Assembly (NCBI RefSeq): GCF_010994035.1
Contig: NZ_WIXN01000008.1
Coordinates: 121,540-185,539 of the forward strand
DNA length: 64,000 nt
From: Virgibacillus aidingensis
GTDB taxonomy: Bacteria; Bacillota; Bacilli; Bacillales; Amphibacillaceae
Direction of reading: 5' to 3'
Positions 16,901 through 25,568 of this stretch are shown here, one piece after another. Below the pieces are notes generated by a model. That model was not told the origin of the DNA. It searched no databases and worked only from the letters and a program-made list of their open reading frames with translations. The position numbers were made by a program, and so were the translations under genes. The first letter of the stretch is position 1. Every line of letters starts with the position of its first letter.

Positions 16901-18400
16901 GGTTTTTTCATTGGAGTTTTCCTTTTCTTCCAGAATTTGCTTTCGCTCTTTCAATATTTGATACATGGAATGCAGTACCTGATCTCTGGAACGCTCATGG
17001 TACACAAACCCCCGGACATTCACATCCCGGATGCTTGCATGTGGAAGCCAGCGCATCCAGTGCCATTGTTCTTTTTCTTCTTCAGGGAAAATCGTTATAA
17101 ATTGCAAATCATGATAGCTGTGGAATAAAGAAAGCTGCATTACCAGTAATTGAAGCTGTTCGAGCACAAGCTTCCGGTGACCGATGTAGCCGACAGGTCC
17201 TTTCATTAACGAAGTAACCACCGGCACATTTTCAATTTCATCATGCTGATTCAATAGTTCACGTGCTTCATCCACAAGTTCATCTTTTTCCTGGGTGAAC
17301 TCCTCTTCATTAAATTCAATTTCAAAGCTGGACTCCACTTTGCCAAGTCCTGCACGGAAATTTAAGAAGTCGTGATGAAACATCGTTTTTTCATAAATTC
17401 TTGCCTCGACATTTACTGCCATATCTCTGATTTCTTCCACATCCGGATAATGGTAATTTAATGCATGCCGCTGCTCTTCACTCGCCTCATACAGTTCCTT
17501 CGTTTTCCGCTGCAAATATTCTTTGTAGGTTTCTATCCTTCTTTTCGTATCACGCTTGTATTTCTTCACACTTTTAATATAGGAAGTGACGGAAAATATA
17601 ATGGTAGTCACTGTAACGGCAAGCATAACGATGATGTATATACCTCTTGGCTGCACAAGGGAAATAAGCACAAGTGCAACAATCAGGACCAGTGGCGGCA
17701 CAATAGTACGTGCCAGCTGCTCGCTCGGTTTGGAAGGTTTATTAGCCGGTTTTGCGATCTCCCGCTTATCCTCCGGCTCCCGGTAAATGATTCTCGGGGA
17801 TCGATGATAATCGGGATAATCCCCTTGATAAGGGTGATCCACCTCAACCAGGGAAACTAATTTTGATTTTATATTTCTGTCGGATGACAATATTTGAATT
17901 TCTTTTTCTCCAATGATAAAAATGATCCCGTCGGAGAATAACTGATCGCCTGCTTCCACAGATGCATTTTCTGTTACCGGTGAGGAATTATGGTATATAA
18001 CACCCTCCTGCACATTTAGTGAAAATACCGGTTCTTCCTGGTCTTTCACTAAGATAAAATCAGCATTAAATCCATCTATGGTAATGTCTGCATATTCGTC
18101 ACTTCCGGCAGATATGGATTGAATTCCTGTTATATCATAAATTTTTCTATTCTCATCATTGACCAGGAAAAACTCCATCGTTTTCCCTGCAACAGGCTGC
18201 TGCCAATGGCCGTTCACCTTATTTTCCTCGATTTTACACACAGACCCATCCCAGTTCACCGTTAATGGCTGTTCCAATTCAGGAAAGGTGACATGATTGG
18301 TCCATTCCTTTCCGATTGTTATATCTCTTGGCTCATCATCGAGTAAATGGCATTTATGCAGTTGATTATTATAGGTTAGCAAGAGTGATTTTTGTGCCAT
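13952..18400 (-). CDS. essC: T7SS FtsK/SpoIIIE-type ATPase EssC (YukBA)
   Basis: EssC is the motor and substrate-recognition ATPase of T7SSb. The 1482-residue protein has the standard layout: two N-terminal FHA-like domains (~1-190), two membrane segments (~235-280), then FtsK-type ATPase domains. The first Walker A is GTTGSGKSE (~residue 673) with a hydrophobic DYKGGG strand after it. The second is SSPGYGKST (~1016) with LIDTN and FVIGG elements in a degenerate third domain beyond ~1250. Length matches S. aureus EssC (1479). The C-terminal region is known to define EssC variants and their substrate repertoire, and LXG modules follow it directly here. RBS GGAAAGGAAG precedes the ATG. Confidence 0.97.
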   Translation of the reverse strand: MAQKSLLLTYNNQLHKCHLLDDEPRDITIGKEWTNHVTFPELEQPLTVNWDGSVCKIEENKVNGHWQQPVAGKTMEFFLVNDENRKIYDITGIQSISAGSDEYADITIDGFNADFILVKDQEEPVFSLNVQEGVIYHNSSPVTENASVEAGDQLFSDGIIFIIGEKEIQILSSDRNIKSKLVSLVEVDHPYQGDYPDYHRSPRIIYREPEDKREIAKPANKPSKPSEQLARTIVPPLVLIVALVLISLVQPRGIYIIVMLAVTVTTIIFSVTSYIKSVKKYKRDTKRRIETYKEYLQRKTKELYEASEEQRHALNYHYPDVEEIRDMAVNVEARIYEKTMFHHDFLNFRAGLGKVESSFEIEFNEEEFTQEKDELVDEARELLNQHDEIENVPVVTSLMKGPVGYIGHRKLVLEQLQLLVMQLSLFHSYHDLQFITIFPEEEKEQWHWMRWLPHASIRDVNVRGFVYHERSRDQVLHSMYQILKERKQILEEKENSNEKTYFSPHFVVLITDEKMILDHTIMEFFNEDPSEFGVSLVFVQDVMHALPEHVKTVIDIRDAKHGNIILEESELVNRRFTLDHFPKGFNKEEVSRALAPINHLQNLKNSIPESVTFLEMYGVEKVEELAIGHRWKINETYKSLAVPLGLRGKEDVVQLNLHEKAHGPHGLVAGTTGSGKSEIIQSYIISLGVNFHPHEVAFLLIDYKGGGMANLFRNMPHLVGTITNLDAAQSMRALASIKAELQKRQRLFGEHNVNHINQYQKLYKQGEASEAMPHLFLISDEFAELKSEQPDFMKELVSTARIGRSLGIHLILATQKPSGVVDDQIWSNSKFKLALKVQNEGDSNEILKTPDAAEITLPGRAYLQVGNNEIYELFQSAFSGADYVPDKDDHEYIDTTIYAINDLGQYDILTEDLSGLENKEEIEKVPTELDAVINHIADYAKEQEIEQLPRPWLPPLPERVFAEDLHPLDYKEEWEQPKKPMKVTIGLLDQPELQSQSPLELDLTKDGHMAVFSSPGYGKSTFLQTVVMDLVRQHNPEHLHVYLLDFGTNGLLPLKNFPHVADTIQLDDVEKVGKLIRILTNVIKERKQKLSKYGVANMEMYERASGDVIPNIFIVIDNFDSVRDADFSDEFEKLITQIAREGAGVGLYLAISAGRQSAMKMPLLSNIKTQMPLYLIEDTEARAIVGKTDIEIEEIPGRGLVKLEDPALFQTMLPTKGAESLEIIDTIQDTAKEMDAYWEGERPEEIPMMPDGVLDFENFRQRRRTKDLLENKLLPIGLDFEEVEPIAFKPKEQGHLTVVSDRRDGLEKMNQSLAKNMTGLTGSYKTMLIDTNEKKLAEIGEGLNAYVSDHDGVIAVKENLIAEINNRLESNDAAEEWVVQIVDLKDFTERSNLEDNEITILIEQSGRVGIHFVIGGDYSYIGQSFEQIPKYVRNQATVGLVSMRLGDQDIFKQPFMRQEKYPAPFECYFAMDHQHIKIKIPE

Positions 18401-18458
18401 CTTTTTCTTCCTTTCCTCATTTGCCGCGGGACAATTACTTTATATATTAACGTAAAGA

Positions 18459-19760
18459 TCATTCGTCCTCTTCGTCATCATCCGTATTTTCTTCATCTTC
18501 ATCCGAACTGTTTTCTTCCGCTTCCCCATCTTCAGAATCATTATCTATTTCTACACCGGCACTTCCCGGTTCATGTATATCCTCTGTACCTTCTTCATCG
18601 TCGGTAAGCTCATAGTCTTCCTGGTAACTCAGCAATTCATCCTGCAGTTCCTGCAAACGCTCATCACGTTCCGAACCAGTTAAATCAGGGTTGTTTCTGG
18701 CTTCTTCTATTTGCTGAATTAATCCATGCATAATAAGCTGGACATCATCTATGTACTTTGCTTTTTCCATGGCTTCCTCAAATTCTCCGCGTCCATTATA
18801 AATCCAATAAAGCAGATAATTGGTATCACTTCGCAGGCTCACATTCCTGAGGATGACTTCTTTATCCCTGTCCGGTAATCGTTCTACGTTAATGTAGGAT
18901 TGGGCAAGAATATATTTGGTGCGAAACGGTAAATTCTCCGGATCTTCCCCCCGCAGGATAGAAATGACATCTCCATAATCATCGGATAAATACTGGCCAT
19001 GGGCTTCAAGCAAATTATCCTGGTAAGGACTTTTCACAAACCCATAATAAGCAAGTGGAGCAGCGAGCAGTACGGATACAACAATCATAATGATGGCCAA
19101 CTGCTTAAACAGCCTGAACCGTTTTAATGGTACGATGGACATCGTTTGTTCCGTTTTCTGTTGTTCTTTTATGTAACTCTCACGGAGAAATTCTTTTAAT
19201 TGTGCAAGATCCTCCATATCCCGGATTTGACGCTGAAATTCGGTTTCTTCCACATTTCTTAACGAACCATTATACAGTTGGTCAAAGGTGTATTTCTTTG
19301 AAAAAAGTGCGATAATCATGCATTTAAACTGCTTTAAAAAGACAGCTTCATCTATCTTTAATGGAGGCACTAAATTTCTCATCCCCCGGTATGTAATAAT
19401 AGGCATTAAGTTTTCATCAAATACGATTAAGTCCGGATGTAGAGAGAAGGTAATTCTTGTAGATAGGAATCGTTCCAGTTTCGCCGTATTATTAAGTAAT
19501 CGAAGCTTTTCATTGGTAGGAAGCTTACGGATATTTTCCCAGTTTTTCCAATGCGCCTCCACAGAAAAATTAAAAAGGTATGCATCCTCTTTTTCTTCTA
19601 TCTGGAGAGGAGCAAAGTAATCGGAGACTTCCTTCAGCAAATTCATTTGCTTCATATCTCTTACATTCGTTTGTGACTTTGGCATGGTTAAAAGCCAATT
19701 ATTCTCATCTTTTTTAAAATGAAGTGTTACATCTTCAATTTCTATCGTTTTATCCTGCAT
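18459..19760 (-). CDS. essB: T7SS membrane component EssB (YukC)
   Basis: The start is best placed at the ATG at 19760, because the upstream ATGAAGGAG is itself the ribosome binding site. The 433-residue protein has a cytoplasmic pseudokinase-like domain (~1-200, with NEKLRLLNNTAKLERF and FKCMIIALFSKKYTFDQLY), one membrane segment (~222-245, AIIMIVVSVLLAAPLAYYGF) and an extracellular helical part ending in a very acidic Glu/Asp tail. This is the EssB plan. It forms the core membrane complex with EssC. It is separated from esaB by two perfect hairpins. Confidence 0.95.
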   Translation of the reverse strand: MQDKTIEIEDVTLHFKKDENNWLLTMPKSQTNVRDMKQMNLLKEVSDYFAPLQIEEKEDAYLFNFSVEAHWKNWENIRKLPTNEKLRLLNNTAKLERFLSTRITFSLHPDLIVFDENLMPIITYRGMRNLVPPLKIDEAVFLKQFKCMIIALFSKKYTFDQLYNGSLRNVEETEFQRQIRDMEDLAQLKEFLRESYIKEQQKTEQTMSIVPLKRFRLFKQLAIIMIVVSVLLAAPLAYYGFVKSPYQDNLLEAHGQYLSDDYGDVISILRGEDPENLPFRTKYILAQSYINVERLPDRDKEVILRNVSLRSDTNYLLYWIYNGRGEFEEAMEKAKYIDDVQLIMHGLIQQIEEARNNPDLTGSERDERLQELQDELLSYQEDYELTDDEEGTEDIHEPGSAGVEIDNDSEDGEAEENSSDEDEENTDDDEEDE

Positions 19761-19805
19761 GGCTGTTGACTCCTTCATTTGAAAACTTCTTATTAAATAA
19801 CAATT

Positions 19806-19884
19806 GATTCACGTATACAGCCAAGGGAATTCCATTCTTGGCTGTATACGTGAATCTCCATCAGCAGAATAATCTGCTGATGGA
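19806..19884 (-). promoter_or_regulatory. Two adjacent perfect hairpins between esaB and essB
   Basis: On the minus strand transcript a 12-bp perfect stem with a TTAT loop (19857-19868 with 19873-19884) is followed with no gap by a 20-bp perfect stem with an 11-base loop (19806-19825 with 19837-19856). The second is followed by AATTGTTATTT, a weak T-tract. They lie inside the secretion operon. They may act as partial terminator, RNA processing site or mRNA end protector. Confidence 0.85.
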
Positions 19885-19907
19885 AGACTCCGAACACGTG
19901 ATAACTT

Positions 19908-20165
19908 CTATAATATGTGAAGCACATCCCCATCTGTGACAGGATAATCGGTTAAGTAGTCATCGTCTGAGATTAACAGATTCTTTGTTATTACCTTGAT
20001 CACAAATTTGGAGTTGGAACTGTAATCCACTCTTAATGTGTCCATCACATATTGAAGCAGCTGCTTTACCGTCAGCTGAACGGGAATACGTAAATCGTAC
20101 TGCATTCCATTTGGGATGCGTTTGCTGAAATCTACGGTTACATTAATATGCGTATTCTGTGACAT
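19908..20165 (-). CDS. esaB: T7SS ubiquitin-like protein EsaB (YukD)
   Basis: The product is 85 residues with a beta-grasp pattern: INVTVDFS, then LRIPVQLTVKQLLQYVM, and the final strand GDVLHIL. EsaB/YukD is a small ubiquitin-fold cytosolic component that binds or regulates EssC. The usual family length is about 80. Start has TAGGAGAATG upstream. It lies between essA and essB as in Staphylococcus and Listeria. Confidence 0.92.
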   Translation of the reverse strand: MSQNTHINVTVDFSKRIPNGMQYDLRIPVQLTVKQLLQYVMDTLRVDYSSNSKFVIKVITKNLLISDDDYLTDYPVTDGDVLHIL

Positions 20166-20176
20166 CTATCATTCTC

Positions 20177-20680
20177 CTAATCAAACATGGACCGCATCAT
20201 GAAATAAAGACCGCCAAATAACAGAAGTCCCAGGCCGGAAAAAACAGTGAGAAGTATGTTGTTTAAACCGCTGTTCGAGGAAGTTTCCTCCTGTGCCTGC
20301 GATCCTCCCGAGGCAACCGCTGTGTAGCCTTCCGTAAACAATGAATCCTTTACATCCTCCACAGTAGAATTGGCCTCGAAGTTGGCAGAAAAGATGGATT
20401 CCTTCAATTCTTCCATCGACTCCTGATTTTCCCGCTCTGTATCTTCTATCTTCGCTTTTACATCTTCTGTAAATAAAGCGGGGAAAGTTCTTTCCAGCTC
20501 TGTTTCACGAAGTTCAGTCTGCTCGTCGTTTCCGCCCATGATTCGGTCAACTTTAAATTGCAGCTCTCCCCGTTTTTCTGTATCAGCCATCGCTGATACC
20601 GGCAAGAACACCAGTACCAGCAGACTGGCAATAAATAGAAGTATAGATTTGAATTTAGCTAGCTTCTTCTGAACCTTCAT
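20177..20680 (-). CDS. essA: T7SS membrane protein EssA
   Basis: The 167-residue product has a signal sequence (LLFIASLLVLVFLPVSAMA, residues ~14-32), a hydrophilic helical outer part, and one C-terminal membrane segment (~140-160) with a short tail. This is the EssA layout (about 152 residues in S. aureus). It overlaps the end of esaA by 26 bases, so translation is probably coupled. Confidence 0.88.
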   Translation of the reverse strand: MKVQKKLAKFKSILLFIASLLVLVFLPVSAMADTEKRGELQFKVDRIMGGNDEQTELRETELERTFPALFTEDVKAKIEDTERENQESMEELKESIFSANFEANSTVEDVKDSLFTEGYTAVASGGSQAQEETSSNSGLNNILLTVFSGLGLLLFGGLYFMMRSMFD

Positions 20681-23600
20681 TTTCCAGGTCCCCTTTTTCC
20701 TCTCTAGTCAGGACAAATAAGTTTGCTAATGCACCTATTACAATAATACCTGCAATGACAAGCATGGCAAGGAGGTAATTCGCATTACCCTGCACAGCCT
20801 GCAGCAGAAGGCTTTCCACATATTGTAATGGGGAATATGCCCTCAAGTAATCCAATCCGGCAATACCGGTACCAAAAGCATTCGTTAAGAACAGATACAT
20901 ACTCATGACAATCAGCAGTACAAACATACCAATCATTTTCACTTGTCTCAGCAGATACGTTGCCACCAGCAGCATGCCGATGATGAGCGCAGTGATGAGT
21001 ATTGTCCATAGCACCATGCTGCCTTCACCTATTTGCAGCAGATAGCTGGAAATGACCCCAATGGCTATACCTTCCAATGCTCCAATACCAGCTGTAATAA
21101 TGGTAATTGGTGTGTTTGCACCCATTAATGACTTCTGATGGGCAAACTGGTCTTCTTCCTTGCGCTTCTGGTGAAGTGTTGAAATCACATAGGCAGTAAA
21201 CAGCACAACAATAAAGATGGTAAGAACCAGGAAGTATGGTGTGAAATTATCACCGGATGTAATTGTTCCCTGATTACTTGTTTGTACAGGATTCGACAGG
21301 AAATTGTATAAATTTTCATTTTGTCTCTCTCCAACGCGGCTGTTTGCAAGCACGTTAGAGAAGTTCTCCGCAAATTCCTGATCCTCAAACATTTTTTCTG
21401 TCATTTCCGTGGATAACTGATCAGCCTGTGTTACCAGATCAGCACCACTCTGTTCAATGTTATCGGCCTGCCCATCAATCGTATCCAATGTCTGATAAAC
21501 AGATTCCGCACTGCTCAGATTACCCTGCGCTTGCTCTGCGATGGACTGACTTTCTGAGAGAAGCGGCTGGAATTCGTTGTTCAATGTCATGATTGCCTGC
21601 TGCTCGCCCATATCGTTTTCTTGTACTACGCCGTGCTGGTCAAGAAGATTCATGCTTTGTTCGCGCCAGTTGGCTACGTTATTGAGTGTTTCTTCTAAAC
21701 TGCTATTTAGCAATAGTGCTTGTTGAGAGGTTTGATTGATTTTTTCCGCTAAATTATTCGCATTTTCTTCTGCTGATGTTGCAAAATCTAAATATGAATT
21801 AATTTCTTCGTATATCAGATATAGTGCGTTTTCAGTATCCTCAGTTACGGCCTGTTTAACCGCGGACATAATCTCCTGTATAGGTACTTCTAATCCCTCT
21901 CTATCTTCAAGCATTAAAAACAAAGGTAGTGATCCAGTAACATTTTTTTCTAAATCTAGGTCTTCCGGCAGTTCACTTTGCAAATCTACACCAAAATACA
22001 TCTCATAAAGAGGTAACAACTTTTGATATCCACTTACTTTTCCAATTACTGCATTCATAAGCATTTGTGTTGCTTGATCATACACTGGTTCCAATACTGG
22101 GCGATGAATATAGTTATCAGTAATCTTGACCTTTTCAATGACGGTTTCTTCTAATTCAACATCAGTGTTTCCGTCATTATGTTCCCCTTTTAGATCTGTA
22201 GTTTCAGCACCATCATCCTCATTTGAAGTCGATTCGTTTTTTTCATTTTCCGGAGAACTCTGCTCTTTCTCAACATCATCAGTTGCGTGATTCTTACTTT
22301 CTCCTTCATCATCATTAGGATTTGAGTTCCGATGTTCATTCTCATTATTGGAAGAACTATTTTCATTTTCATCTGTATCATCTATATTGTCCTTTTCAAA
22401 GTCTACAGATGGATCTGACTCATCTTCTTTGTCTGATTGCTCTAAACTCACATTCGCGACTAATGGTGTATTCATCCTGACAGTTTCAAATTCATTATAT
22501 TCGATAGAATTAGCAGAAACATTTGGGGCATTAGTCTGCTCAAATTGATCTTCATCAAGGATATTTTCGTCTTCCTCAAAAGCTGTTATTTTCCATTCCC
22601 ACGGAATAGGCTGAAACAGATTTATTGTCTCATTAGAACCCTTCATTTTAACAGTAAGAGAAACGTCCATTTGACCAGCTTCTATATTATTTGGGAACTT
22701 CCAGGTCAACTCTTTATCTTCAACAGGCTCTGGAGTACCATTCGGTAAACTGAAGTCTATACTTTGATACTCAAAGTTTTCCGGTAATGATTGGATACTA
22801 AAATAGACTTCATCTTTTTGAATGTCTGGCAATATGACGCTATCAGTCATAGTAATCTCATTATCCACAAAATGCTTATTTATGGCACGAATGTCTTCCT
22901 CTAGGATATGTTCTTTAGATGGTGGTCTAATAGACTCGTCATCCTCAACAAAATCATTCAAATATTCTTCTGTCACTCTAATTACGTTTTTCGCTTCCAA
23001 TTCTTGTTGATTAGACAAACCTAATTTGTCTATAGCCGTCTTACTAATCGACGGCAGTTGATTAATCTGACCTTTGATTTGTTCATGAATACTTTTGTCT
23101 AAATTTGTATGTTGCTTAAACAATTCTAAATGGTTTTTATATAAATCCTCATATCTCTCACGCAATAATTTCAAATCATTATGAGTGTCTTTCATATATT
23201 CGTTCAGACCATCAACATCATCAATAAGTCTATCTATAAATAAATCATTCAAATATTCTTCAACATTTTCTGCCACTCCATCCTCAAAATAATTATTCAG
23301 ATCATTTTTTACTCCATTTACTCTCTCAATCTCTATCTGAAAATCATTTCTTAAACTGTTCGTATCAGTGACAATATTTGATCCTTCTTCTAAATTTTGA
23401 TTTTGATCCAATTGCATTCCTATATAACTGTTTGCATTCTGCAAATTCTCAAGCTGCTCTTCTACATCATCAGTTTTCAAAGAGTTATCAAACTGCAGCA
23501 AAGCATCACTAAAACTCAATAACTCATTAACATTTCCTTCTTTAGTGGAAGTAAAATCATCGAGACCGGAAAGATAGTTTTGGCTTTGATCAGCGCCTTC

Positions 23601-24299
23601 TGCCAGCCTGTCTTCAAAACCTTCCATTAAGTCTTCCAATCCGCCAAAGCTGTCTCTGGATGCTTGTGTATTATCTTTTATCAGTCCGAATTGATTTGTA
23701 TAATTGGAAAGTGGATTATTGATGTCATTATTATAAGTAGATGTATGCTGCGTTTGTTTGTCGACGATTTCTCCTATATTATCCTGTGCATCCTGAAGAT
23801 TCCCTATAATACTGGCAAAATATACATCTATAATTCTGCGGTTAAATTCATTCAATATGGTACTGGCAGTTCTTTCTGCTTCTGCTCTTATATACTCATC
23901 ATCTGACGCGTTGATTTGATAATTTAGAACGACTTGCTCTGGGGATTCAGAATCAATGGATAAAGCTTTTTCCGAAAAATCATTCGGGATGACTATCATC
24001 ATATCGTATGTATTTCGGTCCAGTCCGCTTTCAGCCACCCCGCGGCTGACAACAAACCAATTATGCTCATCATTACTGTCCAGACTTCTGACGAAAGCCT
24101 CGCCAAAGGTTAATTCACTCCCATTAAAAACCGCACCTTCGTCCTCATTAACAAGGGCAATAGACATGGACTGTACATCCTCGGAATTCACTTCGGACGT
24201 AGTACTTGCCTCCTGGTTTAATGAAAGATAAGGCAGTCCTGTGGCTAATACCAGAATTAACACTAAAAATAAAAGCCACCGCTTATCTAAACTCTTCAT
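20655..24299 (-). CDS. esaA: T7SS receptor-like membrane protein EsaA (YueB)
   Basis: The likely start is the ATG at 24299 (GCAGGAGTG upstream), giving 1214 residues. One membrane segment lies near the N-terminus (~8-25). A ~980-residue extracellular part, mostly helical and Asn/Gln/Glu-rich, follows, and a YhgE/Pip-like block of five or six membrane segments makes the C-terminus (~1010-1200). EsaA/YueB is the T7SSb component that extends through the cell wall; in B. subtilis it is the SPP1 phage receptor. Residues ~630-720 are an acidic Asn/Ser/Glu/Asp low-complexity stretch. The DNA of the middle part is clearly more AT-rich than both ends. Confidence 0.93.
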   Translation of the reverse strand: MKSLDKRWLLFLVLILVLATGLPYLSLNQEASTTSEVNSEDVQSMSIALVNEDEGAVFNGSELTFGEAFVRSLDSNDEHNWFVVSRGVAESGLDRNTYDMMIVIPNDFSEKALSIDSESPEQVVLNYQINASDDEYIRAEAERTASTILNEFNRRIIDVYFASIIGNLQDAQDNIGEIVDKQTQHTSTYNNDINNPLSNYTNQFGLIKDNTQASRDSFGGLEDLMEGFEDRLAEGADQSQNYLSGLDDFTSTKEGNVNELLSFSDALLQFDNSLKTDDVEEQLENLQNANSYIGMQLDQNQNLEEGSNIVTDTNSLRNDFQIEIERVNGVKNDLNNYFEDGVAENVEEYLNDLFIDRLIDDVDGLNEYMKDTHNDLKLLRERYEDLYKNHLELFKQHTNLDKSIHEQIKGQINQLPSISKTAIDKLGLSNQQELEAKNVIRVTEEYLNDFVEDDESIRPPSKEHILEEDIRAINKHFVDNEITMTDSVILPDIQKDEVYFSIQSLPENFEYQSIDFSLPNGTPEPVEDKELTWKFPNNIEAGQMDVSLTVKMKGSNETINLFQPIPWEWKITAFEEDENILDEDQFEQTNAPNVSANSIEYNEFETVRMNTPLVANVSLEQSDKEDESDPSVDFEKDNIDDTDENENSSSNNENEHRNSNPNDDEGESKNHATDDVEKEQSSPENEKNESTSNEDDGAETTDLKGEHNDGNTDVELEETVIEKVKITDNYIHRPVLEPVYDQATQMLMNAVIGKVSGYQKLLPLYEMYFGVDLQSELPEDLDLEKNVTGSLPLFLMLEDREGLEVPIQEIMSAVKQAVTEDTENALYLIYEEINSYLDFATSAEENANNLAEKINQTSQQALLLNSSLEETLNNVANWREQSMNLLDQHGVVQENDMGEQQAIMTLNNEFQPLLSESQSIAEQAQGNLSSAESVYQTLDTIDGQADNIEQSGADLVTQADQLSTEMTEKMFEDQEFAENFSNVLANSRVGERQNENLYNFLSNPVQTSNQGTITSGDNFTPYFLVLTIFIVVLFTAYVISTLHQKRKEEDQFAHQKSLMGANTPITIITAGIGALEGIAIGVISSYLLQIGEGSMVLWTILITALIIGMLLVATYLLRQVKMIGMFVLLIVMSMYLFLTNAFGTGIAGLDYLRAYSPLQYVESLLLQAVQGNANYLLAMLVIAGIIVIGALANLFVLTREEKGDLENEGSEEAS

Positions 24300-24484
24300 T
24301 CTTTTCACTCCTGCCAGCAAAGTATGATGTTTTGAGAAAATATTAGCATGGGCAAAAACCCTTAAACCTGATCGATATGTAGGTATAAATCCTCATTTTA
24401 AAGCCAAAGTAATAGATTGCTGGAAGGTGTTTAAAACCGTCCGCAAAATCTATGAAAAATATACTTTGTATTTGTAAGTACACT

Positions 24485-24512
24485 GAGCCACACAACATTT
24501 GTCGTGCAGCTC
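24485..24512 (-). promoter_or_regulatory. Imperfect hairpin between esxA and esaA
   Basis: The minus-strand transcript can form an imperfect stem closed by GAGC/GCTC with inner CACGACA against TTGTGTG, in the ~265-base gap between esxA and esaA. No T-run follows, so it is not a classic terminator. A processing site that leaves more esxA mRNA than esaA mRNA would make sense, but this is inference. Confidence 0.3.
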
Positions 24513-24563
24513 ATGTCTGGGAAAATAAAGCAAATCACTTTACTTTCCGCTATTTTACAATTA

Positions 24564-24860
24564 TTATCTAAGCCCGAAGTTTTGGGATAAAGCTTGGTCT
24601 TGTTGTGCAACCGCCTCAGCAGTTTTAGTTAACTGCTGTTCGATTTCCATCATTAGCTGAGAAAAGTCCTGTACTTTTGGCTTCAATTCTCTAAACTGAT
24701 CATCGAAACGTTCAAATGCGCGACCTTCCCACTCACCGCGGAGTTCTTCCTGAAGATTTGTTAAGTCTCTTAAAATCTGATCAATTTGCTGTGAACTTTG
24801 CCCATAACGTTTTGCTTTTGCCTGTAGCTGATCAGGCGTCATCCGAATTTGTCCTGCCAT
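24564..24860 (-). CDS. esxA: WXG100 protein EsxA (YukE)
   Basis: The product is 98 residues, two helices joined by a W-E-G turn (LRGEWEGRAFERFDDQF near residue 43), the hallmark of WXG100 proteins. EsxA is the small secreted helical-hairpin substrate that is needed for T7SSb function. It is the first gene of the secretion operon with its own promoter and a GGGAGATGGG ribosome binding site. No second WXG100 gene is seen in the window. Confidence 0.95.
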   Translation of the reverse strand: MAGQIRMTPDQLQAKAKRYGQSSQQIDQILRDLTNLQEELRGEWEGRAFERFDDQFRELKPKVQDFSQLMMEIEQQLTKTAEAVAQQDQALSQNFGLR

Positions 24861-24940
24861 AAGTTCCCATCTCCCTTATTAAATTTTTTCCAAGGTAAAA
24901 AGCATGACAATTTATTTACATTTTTACCTGCTCACTAAAT

Positions 24941-24969
24941 AGATTAGTATTCCAGTAATATCCTGTCAA
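24941..24969 (-). promoter_or_regulatory. Sigma-A-type promoter of esxA
   Basis: On the minus strand TTGACA (24964-24969) is followed after exactly 17 bases by TAATCT (24941-24946). The site is about 80 bases upstream of the esxA ATG and fits the housekeeping consensus well. Confidence 0.6.
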
Positions 24970-25252
24970 TGAACTATATAAAGAATGTGAAAAATTGATT
25001 ATTAAGTCCCAAGTGACGTAAATCACACCGGCTTTTAAAGTCAATTTTTTAGGTAAATAGACCCAGCATACTTTAAGGTCTTTATGCTCACGTGATTACT
25101 AAAAGTTATTAAGTATAGATAAACTTTCCCATAGTAATTAGTAATTATTGGGGGTAAAATTTCAAATGAATTGCAGTTGTAAGTAAAATGAAATAAATAT
25201 TCTGGCTGGTTTAAATTTTTGTATAAAAATTTTAGTAGAATGGTATACTTAC

Positions 25253-25414
25253 ATGTTTACAGTTTATAAATTTCATTGCATTCGGAAATTCAATAATTCA
25301 ATTGATGGAAATTTCAACTACGCAAAAGATGTAGTAGGTTGCGAATACGGTCAAAACACAAAGGTCAGGGAACTGTCAGAACTTAAAAGTGGTTATCGAT
25401 TAATTTCAAAATAA
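25253..25414 (+). CDS. Short open frame of doubtful status
   Basis: A 53-codon frame from an ATG at 25253 encodes a mixed, protein-like composition (two Cys, balanced charge) in a region where stops are frequent. There is no good ribosome binding site and I recognise no family. It could be a gene remnant or chance. Confidence 0.15.
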   Translation: MFTVYKFHCIRKFNNSIDGNFNYAKDVVGCEYGQNTKVRELSELKSGYRLISK

Positions 25415-25568
25415 TCATGCTTAAATTGTTCCCCTATTTCCACCAAGTTCAGTCTTTAAGTTTCAAGCACAGGAAACGCTTCCATTTTGTTTCATCCCTT
25501 CAGATATAGATGTTTCTTTAATTTCTCTTTTTAAAGAAATTATCCTGGTGATCTTGGTTAGATGATGT

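Larger units (their letters stand above)
24861..25568. other. Long upstream region of the T7SS operon
   Basis: These 708 AT-rich bases separate esxA from the SRPBCC gene. A promoter for esxA is described separately, and a weak 53-codon frame lies at 25253-25414. Otherwise I see only AT-rich DNA with a short palindrome (AAATTTTTGTATAAAAATTT near 25210-25230). Confidence 0.4.

Noticed and set aside
13952..18400. Many long plus-strand frames inside essC
   Set aside because: They are opposite-strand shadows of a clearly real gene, with low-complexity or unnatural composition and no ribosome binding sites.
20785..22381. Minus-strand frames inside esaA in other phases
   Set aside because: They lie within the esaA gene in a shifted frame and encode Met/Lys-rich or Cys/His-rich sequence of no family.
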